This document shows positions 27,335 through 40,995 of a stretch of DNA of 64,000 nucleotides, piece after piece (the stretch's first letter is position 1; each line of letters opens with the position of its first letter). The stretch comes from Amycolatopsis sp. QT-25 (lineage in GTDB: Bacteria; Actinomycetota; Actinomycetes; Mycobacteriales; Pseudonocardiaceae). The stretch is from the NCBI RefSeq assembly GCF_029369745.1, contig NZ_CP120210.1, positions 2,480,001 through 2,544,000 on the forward strand, given 5' to 3'. A program made the translations under genes and the position numbers. The notes beneath the pieces were generated by a model. It worked only from the letters and a program-made list of their open reading frames with translations. It was not told the DNA's origin and ran no database searches.

Positions 27335-28018
27335 GTGGCGGCACAGCTGGTGAACCTGGTCTTCGACTCGGCCCTTCCCAGAGATCTGGCGGGTTTCTGG
27401 GAAGGGCTGTTCAGCTGGGACGCCCCGTTTCAACCGGCGTTCCGCTCCGAGGCGGGCCCCAAGCGGGGCAAGAACCGGCTGCACCTGGATCTGGCGAGCC
27501 GCTCGCCCGGCCACCAGGCGGAGCTGGTGGACCGTGCGCTGTCCCTCGGCGCCCGGCACGTCGACATCGGGCAGGGCCCGCCGGAGGAGAAGCGGGTGCC
27601 GTGGGTGGTGCTCGCGGACCCCGAGGGCAACGAGTTCTGCGTCCTCGAACCGCGCGAGCAGTACGAGGGTTCCGGCGCGCTCGCTTCGGTCGTCATCGAC
27701 GCCCTCGATCCGGAGCGGCTCGCGCGGTTCTGGGCGGCCGCCCTGGGCCGGGAGATCGGCGTCCGCGAGAAGACGATCGTGGGGCTGCGGCCGCCGGAAG
27801 GTCGCGGCCCGTGGGTCGAGTTCCTCGCCACGAAAGCGGAGAAACGGCGCAAGAACAGGCTGCGGTTCGAGATCGCGCCACGGCGGGGCAAGAGCCGGGC
27901 GGCGGAAGTCCGTCGTCTTCGGGAACTCGGCGCGACGGGACAGGGGCCGGCGAGCCAAGGCGCCGTGGCCATGGTGGATCCGGAGGGCAACGAGTTCAGC
28001 GTGCTCACACCGCGTTAG
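27335..28018 (+). CDS. Two-domain glyoxalase-like (VOC) protein
   Basis: 227 residues made of two tandem glyoxalase-type repeats, each ending in the same motif: VVLADPEGNEFCVL and AMVDPEGNEFSVL. GTG at 27335 starts the first fold; the frame is open upstream through low-quality sequence. VOC members bind metals and small ligands; no substrate can be assigned. The 237-base gap before it shows nothing recognisable. Confidence 0.8.
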   Translation: MAAQLVNLVFDSALPRDLAGFWEGLFSWDAPFQPAFRSEAGPKRGKNRLHLDLASRSPGHQAELVDRALSLGARHVDIGQGPPEEKRVPWVVLADPEGNEFCVLEPREQYEGSGALASVVIDALDPERLARFWAAALGREIGVREKTIVGLRPPEGRGPWVEFLATKAEKRRKNRLRFEIAPRRGKSRAAEVRRLRELGATGQGPASQGAVAMVDPEGNEFSVLTPR

Positions 28019-28113
28019 TTGTTTCACCGGGGTTGCGCGATGGCGCCGAACGCTGACCTGAGCGAAACACCCGCGCCGTGGGCAGGCAACAACCGGCCGG
28101 GACCGTGGAGGTC

Positions 28114-29182
28114 ATGGAGACCCAGCGAGTCCGGCCCGCCCCGGTGCACCCCGGCGAAGAGACAACGACCGCGTCGGCCTGGCGGGTCCGGATCCGCGTG
28201 GACGACCGGCCGGGCACCCTGGCCAGGATCGCGATCCGGCTGGCCGATCTCGAGTGCAACATCCTCGGGCTGTCGGTGCTGCCGGTCCCCGGCGGCGTGC
28301 TCGACGAGATCGTCCTGCGGCCGGCCACCGGTCTGCCGCGGCGGCTGCTGATCGACGCGATCCGCGAGGAAGGATGCGAATGCTCCGCGGTCATCGACGC
28401 GGATCTGGCCGAACTGGTCGACCCGGCCACCGCGACGTTCACCGCGGCCAAGAGAGCCGTCGAGGAGCCCGGCGCCCTCACGGAGGTCCTTCGCGGCGTC
28501 CTGGCGGCCGACGTCGTCACGAAGGTCCCGTCGATCGAGGCGAACCCGGCCCGTACGGAGGGCGGGCACCGGGCGGTGTTCCCGGCGGGCGACGGCACCG
28601 CGTTCGTCGCGCGCCGCCGGTGGTCACCGTTCGTCGAACTGGAACTGAGCCGCGCCGTCGCGCTGACCGGGCTGATGACCGCCGTCCGCGACAACGTGAC
28701 CGGTCCGGTCGTGCTCGACCGGGCCGACGGTGCCGCGATCGTCCTGCGGAAAGGGGTCCCCGGTGACGCGGAAGCGGTGTCCGCGCTGCACCAGAGATGC
28801 TCGATGACAACGCTTAGGAATGCGGGCCGTGCCACGCCGCTGGCTGCACCGGCTCCTGACCCCGCCGCGGGGGGTCAGCCTGCTCGCGGTCTGCGGGCGG
28901 GACGTGCTCGGTCTCGGCCAGCTGATCCCGCAGGCCGATACCGGCGCGGCCGAAATCTCGCTCCTGGTCGAGGACTCCTGGCAGCGCCAAGGCATCGGCA
29001 CCGCCCTGCTGAGCAGGCTCGCCGTCCTCGCCGCCGCCAAGGGAGAGCGCGAACTCACCGCCGTCTGCCTGCCCGGCGACGACTCCCTGTACCGCACCGC
29101 CGCCCGCGTGGGACTCCGCCCCGAACGTGCCGCCGGCGACTCCGGCACCCTGCGCCTCACACTCCCCGACCCCCGCAATTAG
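28114..29182 (+). pseudogene. ACT-GNAT fusion gene broken by a frameshift
   Basis: The first frame (from ATG 28114) encodes an ACT regulatory domain (VRIRVDDRPGTLARIAIRL) and the beginning of a GNAT domain up to about ALHQRCSMTTLRN near 28820. The rest of the GNAT domain, including SLLVEDSWQRQGIGTALLSRL, continues in the next frame (+1) to 29182. The first frame runs on past the junction only as Arg/Pro-rich nonsense. Either an indel inactivated a single gene, or the ATG at 28820 restarts translation after AGGA. A sequencing error is also possible. The last residues Arg-Asn and stop come from a repeat. Confidence 0.7.
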
Positions 29183-29229
29183 TCACCTGGTTGCGGGGGA
29201 GACGAGCGCAACCAAGTGACTAATTGCGG
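29173..29229. repeat. Inverted pair of the CGCAATTAG repeat, shared stop region
   Basis: Arms at 29173-29195 and 29207-29229 (23 nt, one mismatch) with an 11-base loop. The left arm contains the TAG stop of the GNAT frame and the right arm the TAG stop of def, so both convergent genes end inside the element. Likely also a bidirectional terminator. Confidence 0.85.
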
Positions 29230-29723
29230 TTCCAGAACCAGTCCTTGCCGCGGGCCTCGCCCAGTGCGCGCTTCTTGCGTTCGGGGGTGAGGCGCTCCAG
29301 GTAGAGCTTGCCGTCGAGGTGGTCGGTTTCGTGCTGCAGGCACTGGGCGAGCACGTCGACGCCATCGACCTCGACGGGCTCGTTACGCAGGTCGACACCC
29401 CGCACCACCGCGTGCTTCGCGCGGACGACCGGGAACCACAGCTCCGGCACGGACAGGCAGCCCTCGCCGATCTCGTGCGTCTCTTCGGACAGCTCGACGA
29501 GCTCCGGGTTGATCACGTATCCGCTCAGGCCGCCGACGTCGTAGCTGAACACCCGCAGGCCGACCCCGATCTGCGGCGCCGCGAGCCCGGCGCGTCCGGC
29601 CGGTTTCACCCCGTCCATCAGATCGGTCACCAGCGACTCGATCTTCTTGTCGAATGTCGTGACCGGGTCGCATACGGTCTTGAGCACGGGATCCCCGAAG
29701 TAGCGCAGGTCGCGCATCACCAT
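29220..29723 (-). CDS. def: Peptide deformylase
   Basis: Metallo-hydrolase removing the N-formyl group from new proteins. The 167-residue product has all three motifs: GLAAPQIG, EGCLSVPE (metal Cys) and QHETDHLDG (HExxH). ATG at 29723 is chosen because AAGGA lies about 9 bases upstream; ATG 29717 is also in frame. The stop codon lies in an intergenic repeat and gives a C-terminal Arg-Asn. This could be one of several def genes in the genome. Confidence 0.95.
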   Translation of the reverse strand: MVMRDLRYFGDPVLKTVCDPVTTFDKKIESLVTDLMDGVKPAGRAGLAAPQIGVGLRVFSYDVGGLSGYVINPELVELSEETHEIGEGCLSVPELWFPVVRAKHAVVRGVDLRNEPVEVDGVDVLAQCLQHETDHLDGKLYLERLTPERKKRALGEARGKDWFWNRN

Positions 29724-29760
29724 GTTCGAACGTCCTTCTCCGCAGGTCTGAGCCGTGATT

Positions 29761-34383
<4,623 letters not shown>

Positions 34384-34542
34384 AGTGCGCCGGACCACCG
34401 ACAGTTTCGCTCCGAGTACCCGGTCGGGGACGAGTTCGGCGGGTTCCGCACGTACGGTGACCTCGCTCGTGGGAGCATCACGGCCAGCGCGGCCTGATCA
34501 ATGCTGGGGCGGTCGCCGTTCGGCTGTGAAGGGGTAAGTGCT

Positions 34543-36441
34543 GTGCGGATCCTGTCGGTGGACCTCGGGACGTCCAACACCGTGGCCGTCCTTTCGGCGC
34601 ACGGGCGGCCGCCGCGGGTGGTCGAGGTCGACGGTTCGGCCAACATGCCGTCCGCGGTGTTCGCCACCGAGGACGGCACGATCATGGTCGGCCGGGACGC
34701 CGAACGCCGGGCCCGTCTCGACCCGACGCGCTTCGAGCCCAACCCCAAACGCCGTATCGACGAACAGACGCTCCTGCTCGGCACCGACGTCATCCCGGTC
34801 ACCGAGGTGCTGGCCGCGATCCTGCGCCGTGTCCTCGACGAGACCACCCGCCAGCTCGGCGGCGAGCTGCCCGACGAGGTCCGGCTCACCCACCCCGCGC
34901 AGTGGGGCCAGACGCGCCGCACCGTGCTGTTGTCCGCCGCCCGGCTCGCCGGGATGGGGGGCAACCTGGTCCTCGTGCCCGAGCCGGTCGCCGCGGCGGC
35001 GCATTTCGCGTCGTTCCCCGGCAAGACGCTCGCGCCCGGCCAGGCACTCGCCGTGTACGACCTCGGCGCCGGCACCTTCGACGTCGCGATCGTCGGCGCG
35101 ACCCCGGACGGCGGTTTCACCGTCGTCGCCGAAGACGGCCTTCCCGACCTCGGTGGCCTCGACGTCGACCAGGCGCTGCTGGTGCACGTCGGCCGTGAGG
35201 TCTCGCACAAGGATCCCCAGCGCTGGCAGCGGGTCCTGCGGCCCGAGTCCACTCCGGACCGTCGTACGCGACGCGCGCTGCAGGAGGACGTGAAGGCGGC
35301 GAAGGAGGCCCTCTCGCGACACCCGCAGACCGAGGTCCCGATGCCGGAACCGTTCGAGGACGTCCTCGTCACGCGAGGCGAACTCGAAGCGCTGGTGCGG
35401 CCGTCGATGCTGCGCAGTGTCGAGCTGATGGCACGCGTGGTCCGCTCGGCGGGAATGACCCCGGACCGGCTCGCCGGCATCTACCTCGTCGGCGGTTCGA
35501 GCCGTCTCCCGCTGGTCGGCAGCCTGATCGCGGAGAAGCTGGGCGTCGTCCCCGGCAGTCTCGACCAGCCGGAGACCGCGGTCGCGCTCGGCGCCCAGCA
35601 CGTCGCTTCCGACGGCATCAGCTCGCGTACGCAGGGTGTCGAAGGGCAGGTCGCGGCCGGCACCGGCGCGCACCCCGGTGTTTCGGGGCCGTACGCGCCA
35701 CCGCAGCAGGTCGCGTCGATTCCGGGTTATCAGTCCGGCCCCGGCCAGTCCGGCGGTTTCCCGCAGTCGGGGTACCCGAACAGCGGTCCGCAGCAGGTGC
35801 AGCAGCCCGCGCCGACGAACTTCCCGACGTACTCGCTGGCCGGACCGACCGCCGGGGACAAGGCGCCCGCGAGCAAGAGGAAGCCGCTCGTCATCGGCGC
35901 CATCGTGGCCGTCGTCGTGCTGATCGCCGCCGGGCTCACGTACTTCCTGACGTCCTCGTCGGTCACGACCTACACCGCCGAGGAGTGCAAGGTGCCCGGC
36001 GTGGCCGACGACAAGGGCCTCACCGGCTGCCTGCGGCAGCTCGCGGGGAAGATCGCCGACACCGGCGACTGCAAACCCGGTATGGGCAACGGGCCGGCGA
36101 AACCGGCCGAGGACCTGGGCGTGACGTCGACCTGCTCCGCCCCCGGTCGCGCCGGGACCCAGGTGACCTACCTGCAGAGCGACTCCGCGGACAAGCTCAA
36201 GGCCTACACCGACGGACTGCTCAACGCGGCCGGTGGGGACCGCACCGAGGCCAAATGGGTGGGCAACGCCCTGGAAGGCCAGTACTCCTCGGCCGCCGGC
36301 CGGAACGCCGCCGTACTGGTCTTCACCGTGACCGACCGGCCGCTGGTCGGCTTCATCTACCAGGTCCCCGCGGAGGGCCAGAACCCGACGCCGGGTGAAC
36401 TGGCCGATTACTTCGAGAAGAGCGTCCAGCCGGGCGAGTAG
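34543..36441 (+). CDS. Membrane-anchored Hsp70-like protein
   Basis: 632 residues. An N-terminal actin-like ATPase domain carries the DnaK phosphate motif VDLGTSNT (6-13), YDLGAGTFDVAI and LVGGSSRLPLV, but the substrate-binding half of DnaK is replaced by a Gln/Pro/Gly-rich linker, one membrane helix at about residues 447-470 and a C-terminal extracytoplasmic domain of ~155 residues with four Cys. GTG 34543 with GGGG upstream is preferred. Divergent from lhr. Function unknown; an envelope-linked ATPase is a reasonable guess. Confidence 0.85.
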   Translation: MRILSVDLGTSNTVAVLSAHGRPPRVVEVDGSANMPSAVFATEDGTIMVGRDAERRARLDPTRFEPNPKRRIDEQTLLLGTDVIPVTEVLAAILRRVLDETTRQLGGELPDEVRLTHPAQWGQTRRTVLLSAARLAGMGGNLVLVPEPVAAAAHFASFPGKTLAPGQALAVYDLGAGTFDVAIVGATPDGGFTVVAEDGLPDLGGLDVDQALLVHVGREVSHKDPQRWQRVLRPESTPDRRTRRALQEDVKAAKEALSRHPQTEVPMPEPFEDVLVTRGELEALVRPSMLRSVELMARVVRSAGMTPDRLAGIYLVGGSSRLPLVGSLIAEKLGVVPGSLDQPETAVALGAQHVASDGISSRTQGVEGQVAAGTGAHPGVSGPYAPPQQVASIPGYQSGPGQSGGFPQSGYPNSGPQQVQQPAPTNFPTYSLAGPTAGDKAPASKRKPLVIGAIVAVVVLIAAGLTYFLTSSSVTTYTAEECKVPGVADDKGLTGCLRQLAGKIADTGDCKPGMGNGPAKPAEDLGVTSTCSAPGRAGTQVTYLQSDSADKLKAYTDGLLNAAGGDRTEAKWVGNALEGQYSSAAGRNAAVLVFTVTDRPLVGFIYQVPAEGQNPTPGELADYFEKSVQPGE

Positions 36442-36546
36442 ACGCCGTATTCGCGCGTGAAGGCGCCCGTCGTTGCCGACTGCCCGATGCCGCGCCGGGA
36501 TCGCAGGTCTGCAGGCCCTCCCTCACGCCGGAAACGCGACCTTCCC

Positions 36547-36571
36547 GGTACATGAAGGGCCTTCATGTACC
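36547..36571. repeat. Short copy C of the CATGAA(A)GG hairpin
   Basis: A 25-base palindrome, GGTACATGAAGG/CCTTCATGTACC around one central base, shares the outer word of the hairpin at 23326-23380. It lies after the Hsp70-like gene in a 209-base gap without genes. Confidence 0.7.
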
Positions 36572-36650
36572 TCACCGTGGGCATCACGAAAGACCACCTC
36601 GACCCCCGCCTCGCCGATGCCGCGCCGGAGGCGGGGCTAGACTTCGCCCG

Positions 36651-36845
36651 ATGCGTATCACGGTCTTCCGGCGGCTGATGGCCGACGAATTCGGTCCCGG
36701 ACGTGCGGAAACCCTGGCCAGGGATCACGTCTTCGGTGAACTCGGGGGCCGGACCGTCGAACAGGCTCTCGACGCGGGAACCTCGGCCAAAGACGTCTGG
36801 CGGGCGGTCTGCGACGCCTTCGAAATCCCGCCGGAGCGACGCTGA
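36651..36845 (+). CDS. DUF3046 family protein
   Basis: A 64-residue protein, MRITVFRRLMADEFGPGRA at the start and ending in a helix (VWRAVCDAFEIPPERR). DUF3046 genes lie directly before recA in many actinobacteria, which is the position here. No motif suggests an activity; a small DNA-repair-linked or regulatory role is only guessed from synteny. Confidence 0.85.
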   Translation: MRITVFRRLMADEFGPGRAETLARDHVFGELGGRTVEQALDAGTSAKDVWRAVCDAFEIPPERR

Positions 36846-36894
36846 CCTCGGCAAAGAGGTCAGACCCTAGCGCGACGGCGTGTCGGGGACGGCC

Positions 36895-36910
36895 TCGAAC
36901 ACACGTTCGT
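36895..36910. promoter_or_regulatory. SOS (LexA) box of recA
   Basis: TCGAACACACGTTCGT fits the LexA consensus TCGAAC-N4-GTTCGA with one base different in the last position. It is 140 bases before the recA start, a normal distance in actinobacteria, and after the DUF3046 stop. Confidence 0.85.
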
Positions 36911-37049
36911 CTATGGTGTTGTCCACAACGGGGTCAGCGATCCACAGCTTGGGCGCGAGGCCTGGAATTGTCGGTGGTCGCCCGTAGCGTCGGACCCGAC
37001 AGCTCAGAACTGAACAAGCCCTACCGGCTCAACCAACGAGGTGGACTCC

Positions 37050-38090
37050 ATGGCACCAGCAGCACCCGACAAGGACAAGGCGCTCGAACTGGCCCTCGCC
37101 CAGATCGACAAGCAGTACGGCAAGGGCTCGGTCATGCGCCTCGGCGAAGAGGGCCGCGTGCCGATAGAGGTCATCCAGACCGGCGCCATCGCGCTCGACG
37201 TCGCGCTCGGGATCGGCGGCCTGCCCCGCGGCCGGGTCATCGAGATCTACGGCCCGGAATCCTCCGGTAAGACCACCGTCGCCCTGCACGCGGTCGCCAA
37301 CGCGCAGCGGAACGGCGGCATCGCCGCGTTCATCGACGCGGAGCACGCGCTGGACCCGGATTACGCCAAGAAGCTCGGCGTCGACACCGACGCGCTGCTG
37401 GTCTCCCAGCCGGACACCGGTGAGCAGGCGCTCGAGATCGCGGACATGCTGATCCGCTCCGGCGCGCTCGACATCCTGGTCATCGACTCGGTCGCCGCGC
37501 TCGTGCCGCGCGCCGAGATCGAGGGCGAGATGGGGGACAGCCACGTCGGTCTCCAGGCCCGGCTGATGAGCCAGGCGCTGCGGAAGATGACCGGTGCGAT
37601 GAGCAATTCCGGCACCACCGCGATCTTCATCAACCAGCTGCGCGAGAAGATCGGCGTCATGTTCGGCTCCCCGGAGACCACGACCGGTGGTAAGGCGCTG
37701 AAGTTCTACGCGTCGGTCCGTCTGGACGTCCGCCGTATCGAGACGCTGAAGGACGGCGGCGAGCCCGTCGGCAACCGCACCCGCGTCAAGGTCGTGAAGA
37801 ACAAGGTCGCGCCGCCCTTCAAGCAGGCCGAGTTCGACATCCTGTACGGGAAGGGCATCTCCCGCGAGGGCTCGCTGATCGACATGGGTGTCGACCAGGG
37901 CATCCTGCGCAAGTCCGGCGCCTGGTACACCTACGAGGGCGACCAGCTGGGTCAGGGCAAGGAGAACGCGCGCAAGTTCCTGCTCGAGAACCCGGACATC
38001 GCCAACGAGGTCGAGAAGCGCATCAAGGAGAAGCTCGGCATCGGTGCCGTCGTCGACGCCGAAGCCGCCCCCGCGCCGGTCGACTTCTAG
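37050..38090 (+). CDS. recA: RecA recombinase
   Basis: ATP-dependent strand-exchange protein and LexA co-protease, 346 residues. Walker A GPESSGKT at 68-75, Walker [13 protein letters not shown] loops L1 ([10 protein letters not shown]) and L2 ([20 protein letters not shown]) are intact and there is no intein, unlike in M. tuberculosis. ATG 37050 follows GAGGTGG at a good distance; GTG 37041 overlaps that site. SOS box upstream; recX follows by 108 bases. Confidence 0.98.
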   Translation: MAPAAPDKDKALELALAQIDKQYGKGSVMRLGEEGRVPIEVIQTGAIALDVALGIGGLPRGRVIEIYGPESSGKTTVALHAVANAQRNGGIAAFIDAEHALDPDYAKKLGVDTDALLVSQPDTGEQALEIADMLIRSGALDILVIDSVAALVPRAEIEGEMGDSHVGLQARLMSQALRKMTGAMSNSGTTAIFINQLREKIGVMFGSPETTTGGKALKFYASVRLDVRRIETLKDGGEPVGNRTRVKVVKNKVAPPFKQAEFDILYGKGISREGSLIDMGVDQGILRKSGAWYTYEGDQLGQGKENARKFLLENPDIANEVEKRIKEKLGIGAVVDAEAAPAPVDF

Positions 38091-38198
38091 GGAAGTCAGG
38101 CGATGGGGCGAGGTGTGCCTCTTCGCCATGCCTTCCGACGCCGGCCTTTCGGGGCTCGGGTGCCGATTCGTTGTGGACTTCTGAGGAGTGGTAGCTGA

Positions 38199-38741
38199 AT
38201 GCGTGCGCCCAAAGTGGATCCGGCGGAGCTGCCGCCGGACGAGCGGAGGAAGAAGGCCAAGGAGATCTGCTTCGATCTCCTGGCCGCGCGCCCGCGCTCC
38301 GCGGAGGAACTGCGTCAGGCCCTCAAGCGCAAGGGCTTCGACGAGGAGACGACGGAGACCCTGCTCGGTAAGCTGGACCAGGCAGGGCTCATCAACGACG
38401 CCGAGTTCGCCGAAATGTGGGTTCGTTCCCGCCATGCCAACATGGGCCTGGCACGGAACGCCCTCGTGGCCGAGCTCAAACGCAAAGGAATCGATGGGGA
38501 CATCGCCGTCCAGGCCGCCGACGAGGTGGACCGAGAGGCAGAGGAGCAGCGCGCCCGAGAGCTGGTACGGAAGCGCATGCGCTCCCTGGGCAACGTCGAC
38601 GAGCAGACGGCGATCCGCCGCCTGCTGGGCTTCCTCGCCCGCAAGGGCTATCCCCAGGGGCTGGCCTACACCGTGATCCGTGACGAACTCCGCGAGTTCG
38701 GTGCCGAGTCGGCGCTCCTGGACGACGCCGCCCTCGACTGA
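38199..38741 (+). CDS. recX: RecX, regulatory protein of RecA
   Basis: Helical 180-residue protein that limits RecA filament activity. The three-helix repeat pattern (RSAEELRQALKRKGF, then NMGLARNALVAELKRKGI, then GFLARKGYPQGLAY) is typical. ATG after AGGAG. Placed right after recA as in most actinobacteria and probably cotranscribed with it. The TGA stop lies within the first unit of a 16-bp tandem repeat. Confidence 0.95.
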   Translation: MRAPKVDPAELPPDERRKKAKEICFDLLAARPRSAEELRQALKRKGFDEETTETLLGKLDQAGLINDAEFAEMWVRSRHANMGLARNALVAELKRKGIDGDIAVQAADEVDREAEEQRARELVRKRMRSLGNVDEQTAIRRLLGFLARKGYPQGLAYTVIRDELREFGAESALLDDAALD

Positions 38742-39275
38742 GTCACCCTTCACCTGAGTCACCCTTCACCTGAACTGTTCACCGGCCGTGCGGTCCCGCT
38801 TGCCCGCCGGCCGGTGTTTGCGTTCTCGCGGGTCGTGAGTGACGTTTCGGTTTCCCTTGCGGGTAAAGGCAAAAGTGGTTTTCGCGACATGAGCGTCGGG
38901 CTCGCCCAGGGCCCGGGTACGCGCACCACCGAGGCTCCGGCCATGCCACGGTGGGCCTACCCCTCGATAGCCCGAAACGCCACCACGATTCCGGTGACCG
39001 ACTCGGTGGCGTGCACGATCCCATGCCGGGAGATCCCTGGGCTGTTCCTGCCGACGCGGCAGCCCTGGGTTCGGGGTCCCCATGTCGCACTAGGGACACT
39101 GAGCGTCTCCGATGCGACATGGGGAACCCGCTCGGCCGAGGTCCGCGGGCACTTCATCGGTATGCAGCCGAGCATGACCCGTGATCGCCCGCCAGGAAGG
39201 CGCTGACCGGCGCCGACAAAGACCGATCAGGAATCGAGAAGCACCGGGCATCTGCTCGGAAATAGCGTTACCGGC
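38742..39275. other. 534-base gap with repeats, no convincing gene
   Basis: The region begins with two tandem copies of CTGAGTCACCCTTCAC (38738-38753 and 38754-38769) plus a partial third. A perfect 12-bp inverted repeat, CCCCATGTCGCA at 39078-39089 and its complement at 39113-39124, lies further on. Open frames exist but cross these repeats and have no recognisable domain or ribosome site, so I do not call a gene. Confidence 0.6.
39078..39124. repeat. 12-bp inverted repeat with 23-base loop
   Basis: CCCCATGTCGCA and TGCGACATGGGG flank a loop containing TAGGGACACTGAGCG. It has no gene directly next to it on the left and may be a mobile-like intergenic hairpin. No role is known. Confidence 0.6.
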
Positions 39276-39899
39276 ATGAACTTCATCGACGCCATCACCC
39301 TCGAAGTGGCCGACACCGAGGCCGCCGAACGCTTCTACACCACCGCCTTCGGGCTCGGGTTCGAGGTGCGTTGGCGGGCTTCGGAGAAGCCGTCCACCGG
39401 CTTCCGCGGCTACACCCTTTCCCTCACGGTCTCCCAGCCCGCCAACGCCGACGCGCTCATCTCCGCCGCCGTCGCCGCCGGGGCGACCGTGCTCAAGCCC
39501 GCCGCGAAATCGATGTGGGGTTACGGCGGTGTCGTCCAGGCCCCGGACGGCGCGATCTGGAAGATCGCGACCTCGGCGAAGAAGAACACCGGGCCGGCCG
39601 TCCGCGAGTTCGACGACATCGTGTTGCTGCTGGGCGTCGCCGACGTGGCCGCCGGCAAGAAGTTCTACGTCGAGCACGGTCTCACCGTGGGAAAGAGCTT
39701 CGGCCGTGTGTACGTCGAGTTCGAGGCTGGTCCGAGCCCCGTGAAGCTGGCCCTGTACCGGCGCAAGGCACTGGCCAAGGACGCGGGCGTGTCCCCCGAA
39801 GGCACCGGCTCGCACCGGATCGCGATCCACGGCGCCGCCCCGTTCACCGATCCGGACGGGTTCGCCTGGGAGACCGCCGCGCTCGCCGACCAGTCCTGA
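39276..39899 (+). CDS. Glyoxalase/VOC-family protein
   Basis: 207 residues with two VOC-type halves: MNFIDAITLEVADTEAAERFY starts the first and DDIVLLLGVADVAAGKKFY the second. Resembles single-chain glyoxalase/bleomycin-resistance-type proteins. Substrate and metal ligands cannot be assigned with confidence. Followed after 47 bases by a DUF1801 gene on the same strand. Confidence 0.82.
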   Translation: MNFIDAITLEVADTEAAERFYTTAFGLGFEVRWRASEKPSTGFRGYTLSLTVSQPANADALISAAVAAGATVLKPAAKSMWGYGGVVQAPDGAIWKIATSAKKNTGPAVREFDDIVLLLGVADVAAGKKFYVEHGLTVGKSFGRVYVEFEAGPSPVKLALYRRKALAKDAGVSPEGTGSHRIAIHGAAPFTDPDGFAWETAALADQS

Positions 39900-39946
39900 T
39901 GTGCCACTACCGGCTGCCCCCGCTCGCTGCCTACCGAGGAGAAACC

Positions 39947-40387
39947 ATGACCACCACCTACGAAGGATTCACGGCCGAGGAGAAGGCCGCGATGCAAGAA
40001 CACGCCGAGGACATGAAGAAGGCGGCGCGCCGCGGTTCGGCCGAGGACAAAGCGGCGGCGGCGGAGCGGGACGTGCTGGCGAAGATCGCCGAGATGCCCG
40101 ATGAGGACCGCGTGCTCGCCGAACTGGTCCACACCGTCGTGAAGGCGAACGCCCCGATGCTGGCGCCGAAGCTCTGGTACGGCCAGCCCGCCTACGCGCT
40201 GGAAGGCAAGATCGTCTGCTTCTTCCAGGCGGCGGCCAAGTTCAAGACGCGATACGCGACGCTCGGCTTCAACGAGACCGCGCGGCTGGACGACGGCGAG
40301 ATGTGGGCGACGGCCTTCGCGCTGACCGGCCTCACCCCCGCGGTGAAGAAGCGCATCGCCGTCCTGGTGAAGCAAGCCGTCAGCTGA
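39947..40387 (+). CDS. DUF1801-like protein
   Basis: 146 residues; the C-terminal part has the YdhG/DUF1801-type pattern (APKLWYGQPAYALEGKIVCFF and FNETARLDDGEMWATAFAL), after a charged helical N-terminus. The ATG follows CGAGGAG. DUF1801 proteins include the Bacillus iron chaperone Fra, but most are uncharacterised. Likely in one transcript with the VOC gene upstream. Confidence 0.75.
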   Translation: MTTTYEGFTAEEKAAMQEHAEDMKKAARRGSAEDKAAAAERDVLAKIAEMPDEDRVLAELVHTVVKANAPMLAPKLWYGQPAYALEGKIVCFFQAAAKFKTRYATLGFNETARLDDGEMWATAFALTGLTPAVKKRIAVLVKQAVS

Positions 40388-40512
40388 GCCCACCGCGCGC
40401 GAGGACCAGCCAAGCCACACCAGGCGGGAGTGGCCGCTTGTTTTACCGCGTGAGTGGCCACTGGCGGGGCGGCGGTGAAACCCTAGGCTCGGGTGATCAC
40501 CGGGAGGACCAC

Positions 40513-40950
40513 ATGATCACCATCGCTCCATTGGCGCCAGAAGACCGCAAGGTCTGGGAAAACCTGTTCCGGGCGTACATCACCTTCTATGAACGTGTTG
40601 CGCCCCAGGAGGTTTACGACCGCGCCTGGGGAGAATTCCGCACGGGGGAGCGGCTGCACGCGCTCGGGGCCCGCGTAGGCGGCGAGCTCGTCGGGATCAC
40701 GCACTTCCTGGTTCATCCCAGCACTTCCGCGCTCACCGACGTCTGTTATCTGCAAGACCTGTTCACCGCGCCGGAAGCCCGGGGCAAAGGCGTCGCACGG
40801 GCGCTGATCGGGGCCGTCGCGGACTGGGCGCGTGACCGCGACTGTGACCGGGTCTACTGGCACACCAAGGAATCCAACGCCACCGCGCGTCGTCTGTACG
40901 ACCAGGTGGCGGTCAATCGCGGTTTCCTCCAGTACCAGCTCCCGCTCTGA
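40513..40950 (+). CDS. GNAT-family acetyltransferase
   Basis: 145-residue acetyltransferase with the acetyl-CoA loop LQDLFTAPEARGKGVARALIGAV in outline (R-G-K-G-V-A) and the C-terminal WHTKESNATARRLYDQVA segment. ATG after GGGAGG. The upstream 125 bases contain two direct copies of GAGTGGCCNCT (40428-40438 and 40452-40462). Substrate unknown. Confidence 0.85.
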   Translation: MITIAPLAPEDRKVWENLFRAYITFYERVAPQEVYDRAWGEFRTGERLHALGARVGGELVGITHFLVHPSTSALTDVCYLQDLFTAPEARGKGVARALIGAVADWARDRDCDRVYWHTKESNATARRLYDQVAVNRGFLQYQLPL

Positions 40951-40954
40951 AAGC

Positions 40955-40988
40955 CGTGGAGGCCACCTTCGCGAAGGTGGCCTCCACG
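40955..40988. terminator. 34-bp perfect palindrome, likely bidirectional terminator
   Basis: CGTGGAGGCCACCTTCG (40955-40971) and its exact complement (40972-40988) directly abut. It lies 4 bases after the GNAT stop and 7 before the end of the convergent eda gene. Strong GC stem; termination of both genes is the likely role. Confidence 0.75.
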
Positions 40989-40995
40989 ACGAGGA

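Noticed and set aside
29724..29732. GTTCGAAC before def, resembling half of an SOS box
   Set aside because: The two half sites directly abut without the four-base spacer required by LexA.
37050..38090. Possible RecA intein as in M. tuberculosis
   Set aside because: The gene is uninterrupted at normal length with all motifs continuous.
38814..39206. 130-codon open frame in the gap after recX
   Set aside because: It runs through the 12-bp inverted repeat, has no ribosome site and no recognisable domain.
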